DNA from: Terrirhizobium terrae
Lineage (GTDB): Bacteria > Pseudomonadota > Alphaproteobacteria > Rhizobiales > Rhizobiaceae
Direction of reading: 5' to 3'
Length of the DNA stretch: 64,000 nt
Assembly: GCF_030323265.1 (NCBI RefSeq)
Contig: NZ_CP104991.1
Location: forward strand, 434,001 to 498,000
Position 1 is the stretch's first letter. Each line of letters begins with the position of its first letter. The position numbers were made by a program, and so were the translations under genes. Of this stretch, positions 30,175-39,028 are shown piece after piece. The notes beneath the pieces are model-generated. The model did no database searches. It was not told the DNA's origin and was given only the letters and a program-made list of their open reading frames with translations.

Positions 30175-30222
30175 TTGACATTCGTTTGCTACCTTGCAAT
30201 TATCGTTAGGTAACAAACGAAT
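30175..30222. promoter_or_regulatory. MarR-type operator overlapping a -35 box
   Basis: A near-perfect inverted repeat: ATTCGTTTGCTACCT (30180-30194) and AGGTAACAAACGAAT (30208-30222), 14 of 15 positions pairing, 13-nt centre. A consensus -35 box TTGACA (30175-30180) touches its left edge and a poor -10 (AATTAT, 30198-30203) lies in its centre. It ends 9 bp before the MarR start, fitting autorepression. Confidence 0.75.
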
Positions 30223-30231
30223 GAGGTTTCA

Positions 30232-30681
30232 ATGCACGATCAGGCGTACAACAAAAATCTCTCCGTGGGCGCCTGGACCAAGCGGTGCTATTTCGCCGGT
30301 CGGGCCCTCATGGACGAGCGCCTAAGACCCTTCGATTTGGGGTCCACGCAGTGGTATGTCCTCTGGTACCTCGTCAACAACGGCCCGTCCGTCCAGCGCG
30401 ACCTCGGTCGCGCTCTGGAACTCGAACGCGCCACCTTGAGCGGAATCATCGCAACGCTCGTCCGCAAGGATCTGGTTGCGCAGACCGCGGATGGCGGCGA
30501 TCAGCGACAACGTCTGCTGACATTGACGGCGACGGGAGAGGCGCTGTGGCGACGGCTCCCTGACCTTTCTTTCATTCACGACGCTGCTTTCGGCGGAATT
30601 AACGAGGCTGATCTGGCCACGACCATACGTGTGCTCAAATCAGCGACAGAACGACTGCAGACCCTGTTGAGAAAGGATTGA
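30232..30681 (+). CDS. MarR-family regulator
   Basis: 149 aa winged-helix regulator: FDLGSTQWYVLWYLVNNGPSVQRDLGRALELERATLSGIIATLVRKDLV with the wing DGGDQRQRLLTLTATGEA. Intact. It is 4 bp before the epimerase gene, so both are transcribed from the operator region at 30175-30222 and probably repressed by this protein until a ligand binds. Confidence 0.94.
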   Translation: MHDQAYNKNLSVGAWTKRCYFAGRALMDERLRPFDLGSTQWYVLWYLVNNGPSVQRDLGRALELERATLSGIIATLVRKDLVAQTADGGDQRQRLLTLTATGEALWRRLPDLSFIHDAAFGGINEADLATTIRVLKSATERLQTLLRKD

Positions 30682-30685
30682 GCAG

Positions 30686-31494
30686 ATGACCGTACTGATT
30701 ACCGGGGCCACCGGGCTCGTGGGTGAGCGACTTGTCCCGCGGCTGGCCGAGGCCGACTTTGCCTGCCGCGTCCTGCTTCGGCCAGGCAAGGATTGCCCGG
30801 CGGGCGCAACAGGCGTTACGGGCGACATTCTCGACCCTTCGAGCTTGGCGAAGGCCGTCACCAAGATTTCTGCCGTCGTGCACCTCGCGGCCGTCTTCCG
30901 CACGCAGGACACCGATCTCATCTGGAAAAGCAATCTCGATGGGACGCGCAACCTGATCGCGGCCGTGAAGGCCCATGCTCCCGATGCGCGTTTCATTATG
31001 TCGAGCACCAGCCATGTCTACAACAAGGACAACCCGCATCCGGGACGGGAAGACGATCCGGTCGCTCCACAACACGCCTACCCCGCAAGCAAGGTTGCAG
31101 CGGAACGGGAGCTGCGCGAAAGCGGGTTGAATTGGTCGATCCTTCGCTTTCCCTTCGTCTATGGTGATGGGGACGGACATCTCGAATCCCTGCCCGATCA
31201 CGTCGGCGCGTGGCATCCGGCACAGCGCATGAGCACGATCCACCATCGCGACATCGCACAGGCGGTCACGCTGGCGCTCGGGGGTGCTTTCGACCGGCGC
31301 GTCGTGAACGTTGCGGACGAAGCCCCTCCTCCATCTACGAACTCGCCGGCATCGTCGGGTCCTCCATGAAATCAAGCGCCGAGCCTCTTGCAAATCCATG
31401 GTACCTGCATGTCGATACGTCCCTCGCCCGCAGTCTGGGTTTTCGTCCCAGCATCAGAACAGTCTATCAAGCCTTTGAGGAAGGCCTTTCATAG
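30686..31494 (+). CDS. NAD-dependent epimerase/dehydratase (frameshifted)
   Basis: Extended SDR, about 269 aa after repair: VLITGATGLVGERLV cofactor loop, VVHLAAVF, Ser in FIMSSTSHVY, YPASKVAAE (Tyr-Lys), FPFVYGDGDGH. Relatives act on sugar nucleotides or similar polyols, but short members near MarR genes are of unknown substrate. One C is missing near 31325, affecting the last ~55 residues (AP-SSIYELAGIVG after repair). Co-transcribed with the MarR gene. Confidence 0.86.
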
Positions 31495-31845
31495 GCGGAT
31501 CGCAGAATGCGGTGGCCGAGCTCGACATTTGGCCTGTTACTGTTGCCTCAGCCGGTGGTAGGCAAAGCCCATGGAACAACATCCAGCAATTGACCGCCTT
31601 GGATAGGCATCTGACGGAGAGAATACGACGCGAGGCCTCGTCGCATCAGACCATCTGCCATCTGGTGACGACCGCAGACAATCGGATCGGCACGATGTCC
31701 GCGGCTTCAACGCTTGATTCAGCCAGGATCAGATCAGAAAGCCCTAAAATCGACCTGCATGGCGCTCATTCTGCACTGGAAACCCGACCAGCTGACCCCA
31801 AAACATTATCGAGAATAGTTCTCCAACGCAAAATGGTAGGCGATC
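31495..31845. other. Intergenic region, no gene seen
   Basis: 351 bp after the epimerase. An open frame exists across it, but its composition is not protein-like and it would overlap the next gene. The promoter of the SDR at 31846 should lie near its end. Confidence 0.4.
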
Positions 31846-32571
31846 ATGCAGCGTTCCCACAACCCATTCGCTAAAGTCATTCTGATTACGGGCGCCGGCC
31901 GCGGCATCGGTGCTGCGTTGGCAAAGGCCGCAGCCGCTGAGGGTCACTTGGTGGTTGCGAACTATCGGTCTGAGAGTGACGAGGCCGAGCATTTGATATC
32001 TGGGCTGAAAGATAGTATCGGCATTCGAGCGGATGTCAGCATCGCGGATGATGTCCAACGCCTGATCAACGAGACCCTCGCCCACTTCGGCCGTATCGAT
32101 TGCGTGATCAACAACGCTGGTATCGGCGAAGTCTGCCCTATCGACCGCCTCGATCTCGCGCTTTTCCAAAAGACGCTTAATGCTAACCTGACGAGCGCGT
32201 TTTTGGTCTCACAAGCTGCATGGCCGCATATGACCCGGGATGGTGGCCGACTTATATTCATGTCGTCGGCCGCCGCCCGTACCGGCGGCGGGCTTTCCGC
32301 CGCCTATGCCGCGTCGAAAGGCGGGGTGGAGAGTTTGATGCACGCCTATGCCAGCGCCCTCCGGCCGCACCGGATCACGGCGAATGCCATAGCGCCCGCT
32401 CTGATCGAGAGCAGAATGGCCAATGCAATCGACGTCGGCCCCACGGAAAATCTGCCCTTAGGCCGCATGGGGCGTGCTGAAGAACTTTGGCCAGCGACAC
32501 GGATGATCATAGAGACCGAATATCTGACGGGCCAAACCATCCACGTCGATGCCGGCAGGTACATGACGTAA
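31846..32571 (+). CDS. SDR oxidoreductase
   Basis: Classical SDR, 241 aa, intact: LITGAGRGIGAALA, NNAGIGEV, FMSSAAART, YAASKGGVES, C-terminal TIHVDAGRYMT. Its cofactor loop and length fit the FabG-like group; the substrate is unknown. No regulator stands directly beside it, unlike most SDRs in this window. A GCGGGG/CCCCGC hairpin (32631-32654) about 60 bp downstream may end its transcript. Confidence 0.92.
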   Translation: MQRSHNPFAKVILITGAGRGIGAALAKAAAAEGHLVVANYRSESDEAEHLISGLKDSIGIRADVSIADDVQRLINETLAHFGRIDCVINNAGIGEVCPIDRLDLALFQKTLNANLTSAFLVSQAAWPHMTRDGGRLIFMSSAAARTGGGLSAAYAASKGGVESLMHAYASALRPHRITANAIAPALIESRMANAIDVGPTENLPLGRMGRAEELWPATRMIIETEYLTGQTIHVDAGRYMT

Positions 32572-32939
32572 ATGCCTGCGAAAGGGCCGCGCAAGGCGGG
32601 GAGCATCAAAGACTAGCCTCAAGCTCTTGAGCGGGGTCGAACCTACGGCCCCGCGGTTGTTCCGCGTCGATCTCGTCCAAACTGCTAGAGACGTCAGAGA
32701 CTTAGAAATCCTCGTCCTCGGTCGCCAGTGCCTTGCCAATGACATTGGAGGGGCCTCTCGAGTTGCTGATAGCTGTCGTCCTCGTACATCGTCTCTCGTC
32801 TCGCTGCAAAAGTCTGGATCCGCTCGATTGAGGAATGGCCAGTCCTCCAGGTCACGACTGACAGATCTGACGAACTCTCTCGCGAAAATTGGATGGAAAT
32901 GGATGGATAAATAGTGCATGACAGCGCCTCAGAAATTGG
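32572..32939. repeat. Intergenic region with a 27-bp direct repeat
   Basis: No gene seen. Two copies of a 27-bp sequence, 32886-32912 and 32933-32959, match at 23 of 27 positions and begin 47 bp apart; core AAATTGGATGG then AATGGATG. The second copy contains the start codons of the Fic gene; the first encodes a five-codon frame (Met-Glu-Met-Asp-Gly-stop). Probably an operator pair or a duplicated leader. Confidence 0.6.
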
Positions 32940-34013
32940 ATGGGAATGGATGAGCAAATGGAATTTCTAAATACGGCGACCGTACGGATCACGCCTGAAA
33001 TCCTGTCGCTGATTGCCGAAATCGACGAATTCAAGGGTGCTTGGCGTGCGATCGGCCGGATTGCGCCTGAGCGGCTGTCCGGCCTCCGGCGTGTCGCCAC
33101 GATCGAAAGCGTCGGTTCCTCCACCCGTATCGAAGGGGCACGCCTCACCGATCGAGAGGTCGAAAAGCTGCTGGCAAACATTCGCCTGGGGTTGTTTACG
33201 ACACGCGACGAGCAAGAGGTTGCCGGCTATGCGGAGGTGATGGAGACCATCTTCAGTGCTTACGAAGCTATTTCGTTCACCGAGAATCACATCCGGCAGC
33301 TCCACCGCGACCTTCTTGCGCATTCGACAAAGGACGAGCGGCATCGCGGCGCCTACAAAACCCTCTCCAACAACGTGGAAGCGTTTAACGAACAGGGCGA
33401 GAGCCTCGGCATAGTTTTCGAAACGGCATCGCCGTTCGATACGCCGCGTCGAATGGAAGAACTGATCGCCTGGCTGGATGATCAAGGGCGAGAAAAGCGG
33501 CTCCATCCACTTTTGGTTGTCGCGATCTTCGTTGTCGTTTTCCTCGAAATCCATCCATTCCAGGATGGCAATGGCCGCCTATCGCGTATTCTGACCACCT
33601 TGTTGCTCCTGCGGGCGGGCTACGCTTACGTGCCCTACAGCTCGCTCGAAAGCATCATCGAACAAAGCAAGGAGAGCTATTACATCTCGCTTCGGCGCAC
33701 CCAGGGAACGATCCGCAGCGCCGAGCCCGACTGGAATCCCTGGATCGAGTTCTTCTTGAGAGCCCTGCATCGGCAGAAGACGCGGCTTGAGAAGAAAATG
33801 GAGCGCGAGCGTATTATCCTCGCCGACATGCCGGAATTGTCCGTTACATTACTCGAGTTGGCGCGCGAGCACGGGCGGATCACGGTCGCGGAGGCTGCAC
33901 GGATCACCGATGCAAGCCGTCACACCATTAAGGATCATCTCAAGGCACTCGTGGATCAAGGGCACCTCGTCCTGCACGGTGCCGGCCGCGGCGCCTGGTA
34001 CGGTCTTTCCTAA
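32940..34013 (+). CDS. Fic-domain AMP transferase with C-terminal HTH
   Basis: 357 aa. N-terminal Fic_N-type region, inhibitory-helix motif STRIEG about 60, Fic core HPFQDGNGRLSR about 203 with catalytic His, and a C-terminal winged HTH (RITVAEAARITDASRHTIKDHLKALVDQGHL). Fic enzymes add AMP to target proteins; the N-terminal S/TxxxE(G/N) motif is the class II self-inhibiting type. The HTH suggests it controls its own gene through the direct repeat at the start. ATGs at 32940, 32946 and 32958 are all possible starts. No separate antitoxin gene is seen. The insertion sequence begins 44 bp downstream. Confidence 0.92.
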   Translation: MGMDEQMEFLNTATVRITPEILSLIAEIDEFKGAWRAIGRIAPERLSGLRRVATIESVGSSTRIEGARLTDREVEKLLANIRLGLFTTRDEQEVAGYAEVMETIFSAYEAISFTENHIRQLHRDLLAHSTKDERHRGAYKTLSNNVEAFNEQGESLGIVFETASPFDTPRRMEELIAWLDDQGREKRLHPLLVVAIFVVVFLEIHPFQDGNGRLSRILTTLLLLRAGYAYVPYSSLESIIEQSKESYYISLRRTQGTIRSAEPDWNPWIEFFLRALHRQKTRLEKKMERERIILADMPELSVTLLELAREHGRITVAEAARITDASRHTIKDHLKALVDQGHLVLHGAGRGAWYGLS

Positions 34014-34126
34014 TGAAGGGGGTGTCAAGCCCATCTGAATGGGGCGCCTTGAGATCCCATCAGGGGTGAGTAGCGGCCTGCTCCGTGGCAGAGTGAGGTT
34101 GCTAGAAAACTCTCTGGAGGCCAACC

Positions 34127-35292
34127 ATGCCGATGACAGCAGATCAATCTCAAGCACAGACCGCTACTCTAGTCGATCTTGGCGCAATTTTCGTCTCGTT
34201 GGAACTGAGCAAGTCAACCTGGCTGGTGACAGCCCTATCCCCTTGTAGCGAGAAGATGTCCCGCCACACCATCGAGGGCGGTGACATCGTTAGCCTGTTC
34301 GCATGCTTTGAAGCGCTTCGCCAGAAAGCCAAACGGCGGAAGGACAGACTGTACCCATTGGTCGTAATTTAGGAAGCCGGACTGGATGGTTTCTGGCTGG
34401 GGCGAGTGCTGAGCAAGCAAGACTGGATTGAAAGCCACATCGTAGAAGCTGCATCGATCGCCATGCCGCGTCGACATCGTCGGGCGAAAACTGATCGTAT
34501 TGACGGCGAAACGTTGATCCGTGCATTGATGACATGGAAACGTGGCGAGCCTCGTGCATGCTCAATGGTGAAACTTCTCTCAGCCGAGGAAGAGGACAAC
34601 CGACGGATTGGGCGGGAGCGAAAAACTCTGATTGCCGAGCGCGTCTTTCACGTCAATCGCATAAAGGGTCTGCTCTTCACCCAAGGCATCCGAGATTACG
34701 AGCCAGTAAATAGAGATCGCCGTCAGCGCCTGGACGAGCTTCGAACTAGCGATGGGCGTCCGGTATCGAAGCACCTGAAGGCCGAAGTCTGCAGAGAACT
34801 TGATCGTCTCGAACTGATACTCAAACAAATCAAGGCCGTCGAAGCCGAGCGAGATGCCTTGATCGTTCAGGAGACGCCGGCGACGCCGAAAGAAGCGACC
34901 GCTCTTTTAGGCATCCGAGGGATTGGACCGGAATTCGCTACAATACTTTACACCGAAGGCCTGTTTCGGCACTTCGACAACCGACGCCAAATCGCGTCGT
35001 ACGCAGGACTTGCCCCTCCCCTTGGCAAAGCGGGAACGTCAATCGCGATCAGGGTGTATCTAAGGCGGGAAATCCGCGTCTGCGAGCCACTATGGTTGAG
35101 CTCGCATGGCTATGGTTACGGCACCAACCGAGGTCGGCGCTATCTTGCTGGTTTAAGAAGCGTATCGCTCAAAACGGCGGCCGTTTGAAAAAGCCGATGA
35201 TTGTGGCACTGGCTCGCAAGCTGCTCGTTGCACTGTGGAAATACGTGAGCTCCGGCGTCGTCATCGAAGGTGCAATCATGAAAACTCCCTGA
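34127..35292 (+). pseudogene. IS110-family transposase, in-frame TAG and frameshift
   Basis: About 388 codons. N-terminal RuvC-like DEDD domain: VSLELSKSTW, then Glu in EAGLDGFW, Asp pair in AKTDRIDG; C-terminal transposase_20 domain with LLGIRGIGPEFA and YAGLAPPLGKAGTS. A TAG at 34370-34372 stands where homologues have Gln (VIQEAG), in the same frame. One further base is missing near 35045, after which DQGVSKAGNPRLRATMVELAW continues to the normal end. The recombinase normally works with a bridge RNA from the element's non-coding end. Confidence 0.85.
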
Positions 35293-35583
35293 GGCGGGAA
35301 GTGCCTGTGATACGAAAATTCAAATCCTCAGGGTGTGATCAGCCCTGACGGATCCAGGTGAACGGACCGGGATTCCGTTTGGCTAAGAGCCGGTCTTGAG
35401 ATTGGTCCCGTTCTCCTGAGCCCGCGCCCGCGAAAGCGGGAAATTGGTGCTGCCGTTTGGAGCGGCGACCGTATGTGAGGTTGTACAGGCTCGATAGCGA
35501 GCCGGTAAAGCGATGGGCTCAGACCATGGATCCACTAAAAAAGGACGCTTTGTGATGACAACAAAATGAACCGTTGACAAAAA
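35293..35583 (+). ncRNA. Candidate bridge RNA region of the IS110-type element
   Basis: Non-coding right end of the element with two clear hairpins: CCCGC-GAAA-GCGGG (35427-35440) and GGCTCG-ATAG-CGAGCC (35488-35503). IS110-family recombinases are known to use a bridge RNA made from the element's own non-coding end; this is the only stretch here long enough. The call rests on position and structure, not on a matched RNA model. Confidence 0.35.
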
Positions 35584-35590
35584 ACCTGAT

Positions 35591-35869
35591 GTGAGCGGAA
35601 TCGAACCATCTGCCCACGCGTTGGTTCGTCAAGCGATTGAAAGTTTAATGGCTTCATGCAAGCGGAGCGTAGGCTGGAGCGTGACCGTTAATTATGGAAC
35701 CGCTAATTCCAGCCGACCAAGGCACATTATGGGGAGAATACAAACCTGTCGCAGCCGCGCCATTAGCGATACAAACCGCGGCTGGTCGTCCACCAACTAT
35801 GTCGTTTTTGTTACGTCTTCTACACCAGCTGTCCGGTCCAATTTGAGCACTCTTGGACGTCGGCGAGCA
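35591..35869. other. Region between IS right end and RidA, no gene seen
   Basis: About 280 bp outside the element's proposed end. Nothing recognisable; a GGAATCGAACC string at 35596-35606 resembles a tRNA T-arm on the minus strand but has no matching stem or cloverleaf. Confidence 0.35.
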
Positions 35870-36286
35870 TCAACTGCCGCTCAATTCCAACGGGTGCGAA
35901 GGTATAGCTGCCACAACTTTGATTTCCACAAGAAGACCGGGATGGGCAAGTTCAGAGACGCCAATGCAAGTCCACGCGCATGTTCCGCGGGGGAAAATCC
36001 GGTCCTTTACCTTGCGAAATGTATGCATGTGCTGCTGCAATCCGACATGGTACGTAGTCATTTCGACAACATCTTCGAAGCTGCAACCTGCCGCTGACAA
36101 AACGGTAGCTAAGTTGTCCCAACACGCCTCGAATTGCTTCTCTGGGTCGTTGATGACATTCATGTTGGCATCACGTCCAACCTGCCCCGCGCAGAAAACC
36201 AGGTTTTCGACGCGTACTGCAGGGGCATAGCCTGCCCGCTCCACAATGGGCTTCATTGCCAGCGGCACAATAATTTCGCGTTTCAC
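35870..36286 (-). CDS. RidA/YjgF-family protein
   Basis: About 138 aa. RidA fold with APAVRVENLVFCAGQVGRD, FEACWDNLATVLSAAGCSFEDVVEMTTYHV, and the conserved Arg in FPRGTCAW. RidA proteins deaminate reactive enamines and imines released by PLP enzymes; divergent members have other ligands. GTG 36286 is taken as the start because homologues begin with KREIIVP at this point; an ATG eight codons upstream is possible. Alone between the insertion sequence and a LysE gene on the same strand. Confidence 0.9.
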   Translation of the reverse strand: MKREIIVPLAMKPIVERAGYAPAVRVENLVFCAGQVGRDANMNVINDPEKQFEACWDNLATVLSAAGCSFEDVVEMTTYHVGLQQHMHTFRKVKDRIFPRGTCAWTCIGVSELAHPGLLVEIKVVAAIPSHPLELSGS

Positions 36287-36397
36287 TAATGATCCTTTCT
36301 TCGTCCGCATCGGCTAAACCAAATTAGCTAAGTGAATGCACTGATGCGATGAGGTCGTTGTGTTGAAGCCGCCTTCGCCCGGATTAGGTTGAGACGA

Positions 36398-37045
36398 TCA
36401 GGCAGGGCTCTTTGCCAATAACAAGCGACCGCCTAGCAAAATCAAAGCCGCCCCGGAAACTGTTTTGATCCTTCTGGCGATGTGCGGGCGATTGAGGAAA
36501 CCGGTGACGCTGCCGATAAGGAGGACAACTACGCCGTAAAAACCTACAGCGATCAGAGCATGTGTGAGTGCAAGCGCGGCGCCATTTGCAAGCACCTCCT
36601 GTTGGTGGCCCTCCAAGAATTGGGGGAAGACCGCAACGTAAAAGATCGCCGGTTTGGGATTGAGGAAATTGCTGAGATATCCGCGAACGAAGGCTTTCGG
36701 AGCTGTCAGGCTCATTGGAACCCGGCTTGGATTTATGACAGATGCATCCAAACCGCGCAGCGACAAGAGAGATTTGATCCCCAGCCAGATGAGATAGGCT
36801 GCACCCAACAGTTTCATGACTGTGAACAAGATTGCCGACGCTGCGATCACTGCCCCCACTCCAACAAGTGCCAACGTGGCATGAGAAACGATGGCTGCGG
36901 CGAACCCGAATACCATCCCGAAGCCGGTCAGCTTCGTGTTGCTCGGCGAATTGGCTAGGAGCAAAGCCAGGTTGGGTCCCGGTGTCACCACGATCATGGT
37001 AACGATAGAGATAAATATGAGGTATTGATGCAGAGGGATGGACAT
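36398..37045 (-). CDS. LysE/RhtB-family exporter
   Basis: 215 aa, six hydrophobic segments, LysE-type amino-acid or metabolite exporter: IVVTPGPNLALLLANS near the N-terminus, GYLSNFLNPKPAIFYVAVFPQF in the middle, and GAALILLGGRLLLA at the end. It exports amino acids or homoserine-lactone-like compounds from the inner membrane. Start at ATG 37045 (MSIPLHQY), nine codons inside the longest frame. 111 bp from the RidA gene, possibly together with it. Confidence 0.92.
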   Translation of the reverse strand: MSIPLHQYLIFISIVTMIVVTPGPNLALLLANSPSNTKLTGFGMVFGFAAAIVSHATLALVGVGAVIAASAILFTVMKLLGAAYLIWLGIKSLLSLRGLDASVINPSRVPMSLTAPKAFVRGYLSNFLNPKPAIFYVAVFPQFLEGHQQEVLANGAALALTHALIAVGFYGVVVLLIGSVTGFLNRPHIARRIKTVSGAALILLGGRLLLAKSPA

Positions 37046-37430
37046 GGCAACGACCTTGCGGTTTGGGCACAATTAGAGCGTACTGCATCCGACCGTTTTC
37101 CGGCCTGAATCATACGAAGGAGTTCGAGTCGAGACGGAGTTATCGGGTACAGTGCTCCCGGGCAACAGATATGCAGAGCACCGTTTCAACGAGGTTGAGA
37201 AGTTGAGCCATCCTACATTCGTAAGGAGTGCGCTCCTGCTGTACCTTCCATGGCGATCTGCATTGAAGGCCCGCGACGACACCAGGCTTCGAAGCTCGAT
37301 GTTGGATCGCGGGGACCCTCTGATGACAACGTTTATCCGATGCAGCGATCACATCACTAGCAAGGCACGAGTCCAAACTCGCAAAACGCCGCAGCTTGTG
37401 AATTTGCAGAGTTACCGCGGTCCTTTTCTG
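37046..37430. other. Intergenic region, no gene seen
   Basis: 385 bp upstream of the LysE gene. Holds its promoter; otherwise nothing recognised on either strand. Confidence 0.4.
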
Positions 37431-38189
37431 TCAGTCGACAGCTTCCGCGGCCTCCTCGATCACCTTTGCAACTGCAGCCGCCTGCGTTATATAAATGGCG
37501 TGGCTGCCCTCTACCTCTGTCACCCTTGACCCGGCGCGCTTGTACATCCAGCGCTCCAGTTCGGGGTTGATGGTCTTATCGTTCTTGGCGACAATCCCAT
37601 AGCTGGGCTTATCGTGCCAAGCGGCAATAGACACGGGTGCACTGGTGGCCGCGATGGCGACAGGCATCTGAGACCGGGCCATAAACTCGCCCTTTTCCTT
37701 GGGCAGATCCGCCCCGAAATCAGCTGCGAACTTTGCCGGGTCGATAAGCAGGAAGCCATCCTTTGTCGGCTTGATATCGTTGGTGGGTGACGGCATCGAT
37801 TGGAGCAGTTGTGCGGTGCTTTCGCCCTTTTCGGGCTGCAGTGCCGCAACATAGACAAGTGCCTTGACCTTGGGATCATCACCTGCTGCCGTGATGATCG
37901 TGCCCCCATAGCTGTGGCCGACGAGAACGACGTCCCCGTCCTGCTGATCAAGCACGCTCTTCGTGGCTGCAACGTCCTGATCCAGGCTTGTCAGTGGCTG
38001 CTGGACGATGCTGACATGATAGCCGTCGCGGGTCAGGATGTCATAAACGCCGCGCCAGCCCGAACCATCCACGAGCGCGCCATGGACAAGCACGATGTTG
38101 CGCACGTCCGCTAAGGCTGGGGCTGTTAGGACAGCAGAAGACAAAAGCGCGGCAATGAGGCCAACGGCCGCTTTACTGAAGTTGGACAT
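37431..38189 (-). CDS. Exported alpha/beta hydrolase
   Basis: 252 aa with a signal peptide (AAVGLIAALLSSAVLTAPALA). The body is an alpha/beta hydrolase: IVLVHGALVDGSGW, nucleophile elbow GHSYGG (Ser), Asp in KNDKTINPELE, His in GSHAIYI. This group includes many exported hydrolases of unknown substrate. Start at ATG 38189; upstream codons lack a signal-like character. It is a paralogue of the hydrolase at 56301-57084, sharing the VHGxxxDGS and NPELER stretches. Confidence 0.92.
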   Translation of the reverse strand: MSNFSKAAVGLIAALLSSAVLTAPALADVRNIVLVHGALVDGSGWRGVYDILTRDGYHVSIVQQPLTSLDQDVAATKSVLDQQDGDVVLVGHSYGGTIITAAGDDPKVKALVYVAALQPEKGESTAQLLQSMPSPTNDIKPTKDGFLLIDPAKFAADFGADLPKEKGEFMARSQMPVAIAATSAPVSIAAWHDKPSYGIVAKNDKTINPELERWMYKRAGSRVTEVEGSHAIYITQAAAVAKVIEEAAEAVD

Positions 38190-38294
38190 TGTCGGTAGTT
38201 CCTTGAGTTTTGTGCGTGGAATTGCGGAGGCTTTGAAAGCGCTGAACGACATGTCTCTCCTGGTCCAGGGAGGGATGGACATGATCGCTTGCGC

Positions 38295-39028
38295 TTACTG
38301 CTTGACTACAATTGGCGCCTTGATCGGCACGCGTTCATAGAGGTCGATAATGTCCTGGTTGAGCAGGCGCACACAGCCGGACGAAACGGCCTTGCCAATC
38401 GAGCGCCATTGCGGATTGCCGTGCAGACGATAGAGTGTGTCGTGGCCGCCAGAGAAGATGTAGAGCGCTCGCGCCCCGAGCGGATTTTTCAGGCCCGGCT
38501 CCATGCCGCCATTCTCGATCGAATATTTGGCCAATTCCGGCTGGCGGGCGACCATCTCGTTCGGCGGCTTCCAACGCGGCCATTTCTGACGCCACTGAAT
38601 GATGCCGTTGCCCTGCCAGGCAAAGCCATCGCGCCCGATCCCGACACCATAGCGCATCGCGGTCCCGCCCGGCTGGACGAGATAGAGGAAGCGAGAGGGG
38701 TGTCGACGACGATCGTGCCGGGCGCCTCGCCAGTCGGGTCGAGGACCTGCTGGCGATAGTAGCGCGGATCGATCTGCTTGTAGGGAACCGCCGGGATCAG
38801 AAAGCCGCCATCCTCGGTAGGACCGTACATGACAGCCAGTTCGGCATCTGTCGGCGCAGGAGCGATGTGGACAGGGCCGATCGGATCCTGGAGAGCCGTC
38901 GACTGTCGCCCCACCATCCGGCCCGTGCCGGCGGTGGAGACGCACCCTGCTAGGGCCGAGGCCGCAGCCATCGCCGAAAGCGACAGGAGGCTGCGGCGGG
39001 ATAACGAGGTATCAAAGCTCACGCTCAT
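38295..39028 (-). CDS. L,D-transpeptidase, exported (frameshifted)
   Basis: About 244 aa after repair. Tat/lipoprotein-like leader (SRRSLLSLSAMAAASALAGC, possible lipobox Cys). The YkuD domain shows YLVQPGGTAMRYGVGIGRDGF, LYRLHGNPQ and the active-site SSGCVRL. It makes 3-3 cross-links in peptidoglycan or attaches proteins to it. One C is missing near 38699. Its ATG overlaps the stop of the VOC gene by four bases, so the two are co-translated, an odd pairing. Confidence 0.9.

Larger units (their letters stand above)
34058..35590 (+). mobile_element. IS110-family (IS1111-like) insertion sequence
   Basis: About 1.53 kb. Evidence is the DEDD transposase gene and a 7-bp inverted pair CATCAGG (34058-34064) / CCTGATG (35584-35590) near the likely ends. 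The short left (about 70 bp) and long right (about 300 bp) non-coding ends resemble the IS1111 subgroup, where the guide RNA lies on the right. Ends are inferred, not proven; the family makes no regular target duplication. The transposase is damaged, so the copy is probably immobile, unless the errors are artefacts. Confidence 0.7.

Noticed and set aside
31512..31874. 120-codon frame between epimerase and SDR
   Set aside because: Overlaps the SDR start, no ribosome site or known motif, composition unlike the neighbours.
35596..35606. tRNA T-arm-like string next to the insertion sequence (also near 59985 and 32636)
   Set aside because: No matching acceptor, D or anticodon stems can be folded around any of them.
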